Positions 7,675 through 13,835 of a stretch of 19,955 nt of DNA are shown one piece after another. The DNA is from Syntrophaceae bacterium UBA6109. Its GTDB lineage: Bacteria; Desulfobacterota; Syntrophia; Syntrophales; UBA6109. The translations under genes were made by a program, and so were the position numbers. The notes under the pieces are model-generated. The model saw only the letters and a list, made by a program, of their open reading frames with translations, ran no database searches and had not been told where the DNA came from. The first letter of the stretch is position 1, and each line of letters begins with the position of its first letter. The stretch spans positions 1 through 19,955 of the forward strand of contig DIWJ01000034.1 in the NCBI GenBank assembly GCA_002428445.1, read 5' to 3'.

Positions 7675-8127
7675 ATGAAAAAAATCATTGCCTATCTTCT
7701 CTTCATGCTTGCTGTCGATATTTCCTTTCTAATCACTATAAAAACTCGTATGTTTCCCGAGTCGTGGTACGCATTGGAAAATGTTTTGCTATGCACATTC
7801 ACCGGTGGATTAGGTGGTGCGGTATATTGCTTGCGAGGGGTATACCTTAATGCGTGCGTAAGGAAACAGTGGGATAATGATTGGCAACCATGGTACTACA
7901 TAAGACCATTGGTGAGCCATGTTTGTGGCGCGATCAGTTTTTTGTTCCTGAAAGCTGGTCTTCTCGTACTGGAGGCAAAATCGTCTTCTGATTCTACAAA
8001 TCTAGGCTTTCTCGCTTTAGCGTTCATTGCTGGCCTTAATGTTGATAAATTCATTACAAAGATTGAAGACATTGCACAGGCGTCATGGGGGATTGAAAAG
8101 TCCCGTACGGCAAATGGCGGACATTGA
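7675..8127 (+). CDS. Small four-helix membrane protein, candidate effector
   Basis: The 150-aa product has about four hydrophobic segments (about 3-21, 34-54, 78-100 and 108-126), a short loop with WQPWYYIRPLVS and a cytoplasmic-looking C-terminal tail. A strong GGGAGGT site sits 8 nt before ATG. It follows the E2-E1-JAB gene after 95 bp in the same orientation, with no terminator visible between them, so it is likely the last gene of the operon. Small multi-helix proteins are common effectors in phage-defence operons, where they disrupt the inner membrane. I recognise the general type (aromatic-RP motif before the third helix) but not a named family. An unrelated passenger gene is possible. 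Confidence 0.7.
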   Translation: MKKIIAYLLFMLAVDISFLITIKTRMFPESWYALENVLLCTFTGGLGGAVYCLRGVYLNACVRKQWDNDWQPWYYIRPLVSHVCGAISFLFLKAGLLVLEAKSSSDSTNLGFLALAFIAGLNVDKFITKIEDIAQASWGIEKSRTANGGH

Positions 8128-8156
8128 GTGGCATGCGCATGGTAGGCAACACTTCT

Positions 8157-8178
8157 TTGGTCATTACTTGGTCATTAC
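8157..8178. repeat. Two tandem 11-bp arm-type repeats (left element)
   Basis: Two perfect adjacent copies of TTGGTCATTAC. The pair sits 128 bp before the attachment core at 8307. The pair TTGGTCAACGC/TTGGTCAACAC at 19780-19801 sits 129 bp before the second core. The sequence that follows (TTTCAAAAAATACCCTCTG) also resembles the counterpart after 19801 (TTACAGAAAATAACCCCCC). These are best read as integrase arm-type sites at the right end of a related element. Confidence 0.65.
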
Positions 8179-8238
8179 TTTTCAAAAAATACCCTCTGTT
8201 TTCCCTGCATATCCTTGATCCACCTTTGGTTAGAAAAA

Positions 8239-8279
8239 CGGGATAACTACTCGGAAGTTAACTTTCTTTCGTTATCCCG
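8239..8279. repeat. 9-bp inverted repeat near the attachment site
   Basis: Perfect arms CGGGATAAC (8239-8247) and GTTATCCCG (8271-8279), followed by further TATCCC motifs up to 8299. It lies in the right end of the left element, just before the attachment core. The matching place before 19931 has only a loose echo (TTGTCCCGCCATATCCCGG). It may be a binding site for integration or excision factors, or an intrinsic hairpin without a T tract. Confidence 0.45.
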
Positions 8280-8306
8280 CCTTATCCCTAACTATCCCTG
8301 AACGTG

Positions 8307-8363
8307 CGTTCAGGGTCTAGTGGGGGTTTCCTCGTCCCGGTTCAAGTCCGGGCTTCGGCACCA
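8307..8363 (+). other. tRNA-Leu(CAG) 3' fragment, attachment site
   Basis: This is the 3' half of a leucine tRNA, starting at the anticodon loop. TTCAGGG contains anticodon CAG, then come stem TCTAG, a long variable arm, the T-arm CCCGG-TTCAAGT-CCGGG (8336-8352), acceptor strand CTTCGGC, discriminator A and an encoded CCA. No 5' half precedes it; the sequence upstream belongs to the left element. It is therefore a partial copy made by integration, not a functional tRNA. The first 18 bases recur at 19931-19948, defining the crossover core in the anticodon loop and stem, a common target for tyrosine integrases. Confidence 0.8.
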
Positions 8364-8395
8364 TAGGAATAACGGGGGGTTGGCTGATTCATCAG

Positions 8396-9580
8396 TTAAC
8401 CCCTCTTTTCTTTTTGAGGGGTTTGGTCAACGGTTTGGTCAACACTTCTCAGAAAGCCTTCCATTTGGTCAACGGCCTTCCAGGTATCAGCAGCATCAAC
8501 GGTGTCATACCGGAGAAACATCTCCCTTGTAGAGTGCCCCGTGATCTTCATAATGACCGATTCCGGGGCGCCTGATTTTCGCATGTTCGTATTGAAACAA
8601 TGCCGCGTGTCATGAAAGACAAAACCATCTTTTGTTCCCCTGCCGTATGGAATACCGGCATCCCGGCAAGCCCTCGTTAAAGCGGTCCTGATATCTTTTA
8701 CGGGTTTCCCCTTGAACAGAAAAACATGATTGTCGTGAATGGCCTTGGGAATGCCCTTCAGGATGTCATATAGGGCATCGCAAATCGGAATCTGCCGAGC
8801 TTCCCGGTCCTTCGTTTCCGATGCTTCAAGGCTGATGATCCGGTTTTTCATATCAATATGGTCCCAAGTCAAATTCAGGACTTCGCCTTTTCTCATGCCG
8901 CCATAATAGCCCGTTGCCACAATTCCCCGTGTGTGTATGGGAAGTGCTGACATGAGCTTTCCAAATTCATCCGTAGATAAGACCCGCTTCCTAGCGTTGG
9001 AATTGCCCTTAAGCAGGTTATCAACGCGACGGAATATCTTCACGACATCGCCGCCCACAAGGTCATTTTCAAATGCCTTGTTAATCATTGTTCTCGCCGC
9101 ACCTATCTGGGCATCAACGTAGGAATCTGACAGACCCTCTGATTTCCGCTTTATCTGGTAGTTTTCCAGGTCAACGGGTTTGATCGCATTGACGATGATA
9201 TCCCCGAATACAGCGTTAAAGCTATTCAGGTTGATCGTCAGGATCGGATAATATGCACGCTGCTTCACCCTTTCAAGATTCAGATACCATTTTGTCAGTT
9301 GATTGAACGTCATCTTCGCTTCGGGCTTGATATCGAGGATTCGGTTTTCTACCTTCAGGGCCTTCGTCTTGCCTTCAGCGGCAATCGTGTCGGTCAAGGA
9401 AAATCCATTCCCCTCTATCTTGCGGACTTGCTTCCCGCCCGGAAGACGGTACGACATCCAATATCTGACCCGTTCTGATCGTTTTGCTTTGACAAGGTCT
9501 TCACCACAAGGGCACAGCCGGTTGCGAAGACTTTGCTTCTTATGACACCTTGGACACTCAGCTAATACGGCCATAGTCAT
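8396..9580 (-). CDS. int: Tyrosine-type site-specific integrase with zinc ribbon
   Basis: The 394-aa recombinase starts with a CPRC...CPC zinc ribbon (C9, C12, C23, C25), then an Arm-binding/SAM-like core-binding region (about 90-185) and the catalytic domain (about 200-365). R230 (GGMRKGE), K257, H323/R326 (HDTRH), H349 (GHS) and nucleophile Y358 (LRYDT) are all present. It should catalyse integration and excision at the adjacent tRNA-Leu site, only about 30 bp from its stop. The gene overlaps the XRE gene by 4 nt (ATGA); an ATG two codons later (9574) has slightly better spacing from the GGGGG ribosome site. The tail contains repeated VDQ triplets, encoded by TTTGGTCAAC repeats that are probably its own arm-type binding sites. 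Confidence 0.93.
   Translation of the reverse strand: MTMAVLAECPRCHKKQSLRNRLCPCGEDLVKAKRSERVRYWMSYRLPGGKQVRKIEGNGFSLTDTIAAEGKTKALKVENRILDIKPEAKMTFNQLTKWYLNLERVKQRAYYPILTINLNSFNAVFGDIIVNAIKPVDLENYQIKRKSEGLSDSYVDAQIGAARTMINKAFENDLVGGDVVKIFRRVDNLLKGNSNARKRVLSTDEFGKLMSALPIHTRGIVATGYYGGMRKGEVLNLTWDHIDMKNRIISLEASETKDREARQIPICDALYDILKGIPKAIHDNHVFLFKGKPVKDIRTALTRACRDAGIPYGRGTKDGFVFHDTRHCFNTNMRKSGAPESVIMKITGHSTREMFLRYDTVDAADTWKAVDQMEGFLRSVDQTVDQTPQKEKRG
8422..8475. repeat. Three TTTGGTCAAC repeats in the integrase 3' end
   Basis: Copies of TTTGGTCAAC at 8422, 8434 and 8464, the first two exactly 12 bp apart. The core TTGGTCAAC recurs as a tandem pair at 19780-19801 near the other end. Inside the integrase gene they encode VDQ on the minus strand. 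Repeats flanking both attachment sites are expected of arm-type sites for tyrosine integrases. The assignment is inferred from position. Confidence 0.6.
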
Positions 9581-9795
9581 TTCCCCCTTTCCTTTCTCGT
9601 TCTCTTCACTGGTGGTTTTAGTTCCTCTCCCTTCAATTCAAGATACGCCAGGGACCATTTGAGATACGGCGGAATCTGCATGATCGCCCGTTCCCAACGG
9701 GATACGGTCATCACGTCTACCCCAAGAACACGGGCAAGCTGCCCTTGGGAATATCCCGTCCTCTCTCGCCACTCTTTAAGGTCTTCCGGTCTCAT
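9577..9795 (-). CDS. Cro/C1-type (XRE) helix-turn-helix repressor
   Basis: A short single-domain DNA-binding protein: RTGYSQGQLARVLGVDVMTVSRWERA is a textbook XRE helix-turn-helix, followed by a helical stretch and a basic tail. It probably regulates the integrase, with which it overlaps by 4 nt, and its own promoter. The ATG at 9804 lies inside the predicted -10 box, so the next in-frame ATG at 9795 (72 aa) is preferred. The start is not certain because neither has a strong ribosome binding site. The sequence ATAG-n-CTAT in its promoter recurs in the promoter at 16197-16225. Confidence 0.85.
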   Translation of the reverse strand: MRPEDLKEWRERTGYSQGQLARVLGVDVMTVSRWERAIMQIPPYLKWSLAYLELKGEELKPPVKRTRKERGK

Positions 9796-9801
9796 GATTC
9801 T

Positions 9802-9830
9802 CATATATAGACTATTCGCCTATATGTCAA
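9802..9830 (-). promoter_or_regulatory. Promoter/operator of the XRE-integrase operon
   Basis: On the minus strand, TTGACA (complement of 9825-9830) is followed after exactly 17 bp by TATATG (9807-9802). The spacer has the inverted repeat ATATAG (9805-9810)/CTATAT (9820-9825) and the smaller ATAGACTAT. Autorepression by the XRE protein is likely. The minus-strand promoter at 16197-16225 has the same -35 and -10 hexamers and spacing and also contains an ATAG...CTAT palindrome. Confidence 0.6.
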
Positions 9831-9924
9831 GTCTTTTGTGAAGATCGTAGCCGTTGACTCTGCGTTGACCATGCAAGCGCAATAGATTGAAATCATGGGA
9901 TAATAAAATGGCACGTTACAATGC

Positions 9925-10149
9925 CTATGTAGTGGGCAAAGCGTCTATGTAGGCATCAAGATCTTTCACGTCGAATAGGACCCGCCCCCCGATGCGCTTC
10001 GGCTTGACGGGGAATGGCTTCTCTGCCTTCGCCCCGATCCTGTTGCGGATGGTCTTCGCTGCAAGACCAATGTATCGCGCAGCTTCCTCTATCGATAACA
10101 TCCGGGGTTTGATCTCTCGTGTCATGCTGGCTTGCTGAAGTGTTTTCAT
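9925..10149 (-). CDS. AlpA/excisionase-like winged helix protein
   Basis: The 74-aa protein contains MLSIEEAARYIGLAAKTIRN, a helix-turn-helix of the MerR/excisionase class. GRVLFDVKDLDAYI near the end is the typical closing wing and helix of AlpA and Xis proteins. Such proteins bend DNA at attachment sites, or activate excision in P4-like elements. AGAGGA lies 4 nt before the ATG. It lies close upstream of the XRE-integrase pair, in the same direction, as expected for an integration/excision module. Whether it acts as excisionase or activator cannot be told from sequence. Confidence 0.8.
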   Translation of the reverse strand: MKTLQQASMTREIKPRMLSIEEAARYIGLAAKTIRNRIGAKAEKPFPVKPKRIGGRVLFDVKDLDAYIDALPTT

Positions 10150-10261
10150 AGTTCCTCTTGGTGTGCGCTGCTCTTTGTGTATAGCGGGAACCTCTCTGAC
10201 GTAGGCGGGGGGGGTGTTCCCTTGTGGCCCCCCTCGTGGGTCCCATCTACATATCCCCGCA

Positions 10262-10492
10262 TCAAGCTATCGCGTTATTTTTCCACGAATCGGCCTTCCC
10301 GATTTTGATGATTACAAGCGGCGCGTCCCCATGCCCCGCGATTGCATTGAAAGCCCTTCCAAGTTCGGCCTCATTCGCGTAGGTCTGCCCGTTCCACTCG
10401 ATACTCTTGCCGTCATCGATGGCTATAAGGGGCACTTTGTCCTTTTCCTGTAAAATCTCCTCTATCCGGTCTAGTCTTTCTGTCAGCTTCAT
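10262..10492 (-). CDS. Small hypothetical protein of the element
   Basis: The 76-aa protein begins with a helix MKLTERLDRIEEILQEKDK, probably a short coiled coil, followed by a compact domain with IEWNGQTYANEAELGRAFNAIAG and a beta strand PLVIIKIG. GGAG lies 8 nt before the ATG, giving good support for translation. It sits between the terminase-like gene and the AlpA-like gene in one minus-strand run. I do not recognise a named family. The gap after it (10150-10261) has a G8 run and a GGGGGG...CCCCCC hairpin that could limit read-through. Confidence 0.7.
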   Translation of the reverse strand: MKLTERLDRIEEILQEKDKVPLIAIDDGKSIEWNGQTYANEAELGRAFNAIAGHGDAPLVIIKIGKADSWKNNAIA

Positions 10493-10519
10493 GGGTCCGC
10501 TCCTTTCCAGGATACCCGT

Positions 10520-10930
10520 CTAGGCGTAAGTACGACGCTCCACGACGATTTTCTCTATCGACTTGAGCCTATCTTCGATTTCGTTGAACTCGCGCCATTT
10601 AGTGACAAAGGTCAGGATGTCAACACTGGTACGCCGCCGGATGTTCTCGTCGTCGCTGTCCAGCAATGCCACCAGTTCCGTAACCGCCTTCGTGGTGGCG
10701 TTCTTCAGGGTGTCCATCGCCTCAGCAACGGCGCTGTCTCTCGCCTTTCGCAGTTCCGAAGCAAAGGCCGGATCTTTCAGATAGGCGTAAAAGGTTGTCG
10801 TCGTAACTCCCGCATCCCGGCAGGCCTGTTCGATGGTATGGGCATTCACGATATAAGGGATTAACCGGCGCTGCTTCTCCGGCAAATTGCTGTTTATTCC
10901 CGTTTCTGTCTGATTAACCGTTTCCTTCAT
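10520..10930 (-). CDS. HTH protein resembling phage terminase small subunits
   Basis: Start 10930 (136 aa) is chosen because AAGGAGG lies 10 nt upstream; an upstream TTG at 10990 lacks support. The N-terminal half (LPEKQRRLIPYIVNAHTIEQ, then ACRDAGVTTTTFYAYLKDPAF) is the helix-turn-helix of phBC6A51-type and terminase small subunits, which insert at DNA packaging sites. The rest is helical, ending in EIEDRLKSIEKIVVERR, a likely oligomerisation coiled coil. In satellites such a protein can redirect helper packaging to the satellite genome. It could equally be an ordinary regulator, since no large terminase subunit is present in the window. Confidence 0.75.
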   Translation of the reverse strand: MKETVNQTETGINSNLPEKQRRLIPYIVNAHTIEQACRDAGVTTTTFYAYLKDPAFASELRKARDSAVAEAMDTLKNATTKAVTELVALLDSDDENIRRRTSVDILTFVTKWREFNEIEDRLKSIEKIVVERRTYA

Positions 10931-11010
10931 CTGACGCTTCCTCCTTCTCGGTTTCTTCTCGGCCGTGTTTTTCACATCGTTCAGCCTCAAGATTCATCTC
11001 CCGTAATGGT

Positions 11011-11215
11011 GTTTAGACAGGCACCCGTTTAGCGTTTAGTTCCTACACTACGTGTAGGACTAAACTCGCTATTAAGGGGTGGTCGTTTAGTGACCCCTAA
11101 ACGTGTAACTATTTGAATACTCGTATTTATCATTCTTCCGTTTAGCTCCGTTTAGTCGATCGTTTAGCCCTAAACGGGGAAAGGGTCCGTTTAGTCGCTT
11201 TGGCCTTTCGTTTAG
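11011..11215. repeat. CGTTTAG iteron cluster, putative replication origin
   Basis: Direct copies of CGTTTAG start at 11026, 11033, 11084, 11139, 11149, 11161, 11188 and 11209, with a GTTTAG at 11011. Inverted copies (CTAAACG or CTAAAC) lie at 11060, 11097 and 11170. There is a palindrome TCCTACAC-TAC-GTGTAGGA at 11041-11059, flanked by one repeat in each orientation, and an AT-rich stretch at about 11105-11135. The cluster ends exactly at the primase stop codon. Short iterons beside a primase/helicase gene are the usual layout of satellite and P4-like origins, where the Rep protein binds the repeats. Confidence 0.75.
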
Positions 11216-12993
11216 TCTTTGAAATGGCCCTTATGGTCCATAATCCCCTTACTGATCGCGTCCGCCTTGATCTGGCTGATCCGCCCCTTTGTGATACCCA
11301 GAGCGGCAGCGATATCGTCATAACTGGTGCCCTGGTCAATCATGCCCAAGACCGTCTGTCGAGTTTCCTGCTTCACGCTGCCAAAGGTCCATATGAGACG
11401 CCCCTGGTCCGACTGCGTCAGCCGGAATTTAGTTTCCTGAAGTAGAGAAAGGTCATCCGATGCAATCCGCGTTTTGCTGAAGGTGAGGATGAAACACGCC
11501 CCCTGCTCAGGTTCATAGTCGGGCGGTTGTTTCAAAAGGATGCTCATATCTATATTGTCTTCGCGTGCTGACGTGCCCCTCTGATTCCCGGCCCTGCCCA
11601 CATGATGAAGCAACAAGGTGGTTATTCCCGTGAAGCGAAGATCCAGTAACCACGTGTTGATCGGGTCCCAGTCTTTTTTGGCGTTTTCATCGATGCCCCC
11701 GGCGAGACTGGCTATATTGTCCACTACCCAAAATTTGACGCCCCTGGTCGTCAAGATTCGCTTCATGGTGGTGCGCCAGGTTTCGCTCAAGAGGTTCGCT
11801 CTCGGCAGCCCAAGGTGATTGGCGTAGGCGTCGGAATAGATGTAGAGGGGACTTTTTCTGTCCGTGGCAGGATTCAATTGTGCAAGGCGGTCTCTGATGT
11901 CTCCGCTTGCCATTTCACCGTCACAGTAAAGGCAGGGAACGGAGAAATGGACCTTCCAGGGACCGAAAGAACCCCCACGGGTGACCGCATCCGCTATGCT
12001 CAGCGCCGCCCATGTCTTGCCCGTTCCTCTCCATCCGGCAACGAGAATGATCTCCTGCTCGGAAAAGATATCGAGGATTTTTCTCTTGCGGGGGATATCG
12101 AGCCGGGAGAAATCGCCCGATTCTATGACGCAGTCCTCCAGGGTGACCTTCTTCGGCGGGATGTACGGTTTAGCGCTCTCAAGCATTATGGCAAGACGTT
12201 CACCGGCCTGTGTCTTATTGGGGATAGTTGCCGCCCAGTCCGAAACGTCCCCCTTGCTCGGAAGATCCGGCAGGTCAAGCCATTTCAGGCTCTTTGCTAT
12301 GCCATTAAGCGCCGCTCCCACTTGCGCCATGTGTTCCCGGCCCTCGGTGTCATTGTCGGGGATTAGGGTAACGTCCTTGCCTTTCAGGTAATCGCTGTAT
12401 CCCGGTCGCCATTTTCGCGCACCCATAGGGCTTGTGGTAGCTGTGAACCCCAATGCTTCAATGGTTTCCACGTCCTTTTCACCCTCTACGATGCACACTT
12501 CCTGAGCCTTGACGATCTGCGGCAGGCGGTAGAGAACGGGCGTGGTTCCATTCAACCCGTATTTCCGTTTGCCGGGGCCATCTGGTATCCGCTGCTTGAA
12601 TGTCTTGGGTTCGTAACGGCAGACCTGAAACAGGAGCTTCCCCTCCACATCCGTATAGTCGTACGCCTTGACAAAGCGGAGCGCGGTCTCTTCGATGGGG
12701 ATGTTGAAATCCGATGCAATGCCCCTGAGGATCTTCGGGAAGTCCCGCTTCGTGTCCAGGCTGTTCACCTTCGCATAAAAATGGAAGGCGTGACCCTTCT
12801 TCCCGCATCCGTGACAGAAATACTCGCCGGTGTCGGCATTGAGGGTGAAAGAAGGGTTCTTGTCTTCATGAAACGGGCAGAGTGCTTGATACTCGTTTCG
12901 TTGCCCGATCTTCTTTATTCCCGGGAGATACTTGCCGTAGAATTGATCGTAGCGGCCCCGGAAATACTCCCTGATCGTGTCCTTATTGTCCAT
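11212..12993 (-). CDS. Primase/helicase replication protein (CHC2-Toprim-AAA)
   Basis: Start 12993 (593 aa) has GGAGGT 8 nt upstream, better than an ATG at 13068. Domains in order: a CHC2 zinc-binding primase domain (C39, H42, C60, C63); Toprim (VEGEKD with E170, and D213/D215 in PDNDTEG); and a RepA/AAA_25-type ATPase with Walker A GWRGTGKT (320-327) and Walker B FWVVDN (421-426). The C-terminal helix-turn-helix (SYDDIAAALGITKGRISQIK, 557-576) probably binds the origin repeats located directly behind the gene. It should prime and unwind the element's own DNA, making it autonomous for replication after excision. The stop codon falls within the last iteron. Confidence 0.92.
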   Translation of the reverse strand: MDNKDTIREYFRGRYDQFYGKYLPGIKKIGQRNEYQALCPFHEDKNPSFTLNADTGEYFCHGCGKKGHAFHFYAKVNSLDTKRDFPKILRGIASDFNIPIEETALRFVKAYDYTDVEGKLLFQVCRYEPKTFKQRIPDGPGKRKYGLNGTTPVLYRLPQIVKAQEVCIVEGEKDVETIEALGFTATTSPMGARKWRPGYSDYLKGKDVTLIPDNDTEGREHMAQVGAALNGIAKSLKWLDLPDLPSKGDVSDWAATIPNKTQAGERLAIMLESAKPYIPPKKVTLEDCVIESGDFSRLDIPRKRKILDIFSEQEIILVAGWRGTGKTWAALSIADAVTRGGSFGPWKVHFSVPCLYCDGEMASGDIRDRLAQLNPATDRKSPLYIYSDAYANHLGLPRANLLSETWRTTMKRILTTRGVKFWVVDNIASLAGGIDENAKKDWDPINTWLLDLRFTGITTLLLHHVGRAGNQRGTSAREDNIDMSILLKQPPDYEPEQGACFILTFSKTRIASDDLSLLQETKFRLTQSDQGRLIWTFGSVKQETRQTVLGMIDQGTSYDDIAAALGITKGRISQIKADAISKGIMDHKGHFKD

Positions 12994-13156
12994 CCGGGCG
13001 CACCTCCCCGTCGATTCCGGCGAGCATCTTCTCGGCAAGGATGCGAAGCCTCTCCATCTCGGCATCACTTATGCTGCTGAAGAAGATTGTCGGTTTCCAT
13101 GTGGCCGAATCGAAGCGGATTAGAATTTCCGGTTGGTGTGTCGTGGTGGTGGGCAT
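12983..13156 (-). CDS. Small 57-aa protein coupled to the primase gene
   Basis: A short frame begins ATG at 13156 with AAAGGA 9 nt upstream and ends at 12983, overlapping the primase start by 11 nt. The protein reads MPTTTTHQPEILIRFDSATW and continues with WKPTIFFSSISDAEMERLRI, followed by a helix with AEKMLAGIDGE. The even spacing of hydrophobics and the overlap argue for a real gene translated together with the primase. The family is not recognised. It may be an accessory replication factor. Confidence 0.65.
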   Translation of the reverse strand: MPTTTTHQPEILIRFDSATWKPTIFFSSISDAEMERLRILAEKMLAGIDGEVRPDGQ

Positions 13157-13204
13157 CGTTCTCTTTCCTTTCTCTTTGCTCTTAAGCAGGGAAGAATCCT
13201 GTTG

Positions 13205-13450
13205 TTACGAGCCCGTTCTTAGGTTGAAAATCATGCTACGGATCTGCTTAAGGTTTTTGCAAAAATCGCTGATTGGCACGGGGACATTCCGGTAAAATGC
13301 AGCGATGGAATCGCTGACATCCCCGGCAAACTCGAAACATACCTTCCTGTCGGATTGCCTAACGAATGGTCTGGGTGGGGTGTTCTTGTTGAGTGCGATG
13401 AAGGCGACTAAATCGGGGGATTCCAATATGGTGGGTTGCTTCTTTTCCAT
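13205..13450 (-). CDS. Small hypothetical protein, possibly DUF5659-like
   Basis: The 81-aa product has LVAFIALNKNTPPRPFVRQ, a strand KVCFEFAGD and a helix ending in FCKNLKQIRSM. This order (short helix, proline-containing loop, strand with FEF, helix) resembles small DUF5659-type proteins of mobile elements, but that match is from memory and weak. AAGGAG is 7 nt upstream of the ATG. It is the first gene after the terminator at 13536 and leads the primase operon, so the operon promoter probably lies at 13451-13535. Confidence 0.65.
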   Translation of the reverse strand: MEKKQPTILESPDLVAFIALNKNTPPRPFVRQSDRKVCFEFAGDVSDSIAAFYRNVPVPISDFCKNLKQIRSMIFNLRTGS

Positions 13451-13535
13451 TCTCGTTCTCCTTTTCCTTGAATTGGGGATTGCTCTCTATAAATAGGATA
13501 GATAGGAAGGAGGGCGAAAAATCGGACATGACAAT

Positions 13536-13574
13536 AAAAAACCCCATGCTATCATTTAGATAGACGGGGTTTTG
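13536..13574. terminator. Bidirectional intrinsic terminator
   Basis: Stem AAAACCCC (13538-13545)/GGGGTTTT (13566-13573) continues through CTATC/GATAG around an ATTTA loop. There are A and T tracts on both sides, so it can work on either strand. On the minus strand it ends the 15329-13598 transcription unit just before the primase operon. Confidence 0.8.
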
Positions 13575-13597
13575 ACACTGGTATCGTTAATATGGGA

Positions 13598-13834
13598 TTA
13601 TTTGCGCTGCGCCCTCACAACATCAGGCCTAAATGTATCAAGATTAGCCAACCTATAGGGATAGATTTGGTCTTCTGGTTCTTCGGCAACGGATACGCGC
13701 ATGGTTGGATACCAACAACTTGTCTTCGTGCAGTCCCCAACGTTGATGGACCACCGTGAACCATCACTTAGCGTCACCGTTAGCCCATCTCTTGTCACTC
13801 TACGGATGGAATATTCTCGCGAATCATCTGCCAA
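13598..13834 (-). CDS. Small beta-rich hypothetical protein
   Basis: The 78-aa protein (MADDSREYSIRRVTRDGLTV then TLSDGSRWSINVGD) looks like a small beta barrel of a type common in proteobacterial genomes, with alternating hydrophobic strands and WYPTMRVSV. It starts with TTG at 13834, one base after the stop of the 497-aa gene. GGGGG in that gene's last codons is the ribosome binding site, so it is translationally coupled. Its stop is about 25 bp before the terminator. Function unknown. Confidence 0.65.
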   Translation of the reverse strand: MADDSREYSIRRVTRDGLTVTLSDGSRWSINVGDCTKTSCWYPTMRVSVAEEPEDQIYPYRLANLDTFRPDVVRAQRK

Positions 13835-13835
13835 A

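Noticed and set aside
8307..8363. Functional tRNA-Leu gene
   Set aside because: Only the 3' half is present; the D-arm and 5' acceptor strand are missing upstream.
8398..8423. Hairpin AACCCCTC/GAGGGGTT as integrase terminator
   Set aside because: It overlaps the integrase stop codon and lacks a T tract on the minus strand, so it is not strong enough to list as a terminator.
8320..8532. Plus-strand frame across the tRNA fragment and integrase end
   Set aside because: It runs through tRNA sequence and antisense to the integrase; a shadow.
10207..10214. G8 and (near 16713) C9 homopolymer runs as phase-variation tracts
   Set aside because: Both lie in intergenic DNA with no promoter spacing or reading frame that they would switch.
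11011..11215. CRISPR array
   Set aside because: The repeats are 7 nt, irregularly spaced and in both orientations; iterons fit better.
11815..12391. Long plus-strand frames opposite the primase gene
   Set aside because: They lie antisense to clear Toprim and Walker motifs and have no ribosome sites or known motifs.
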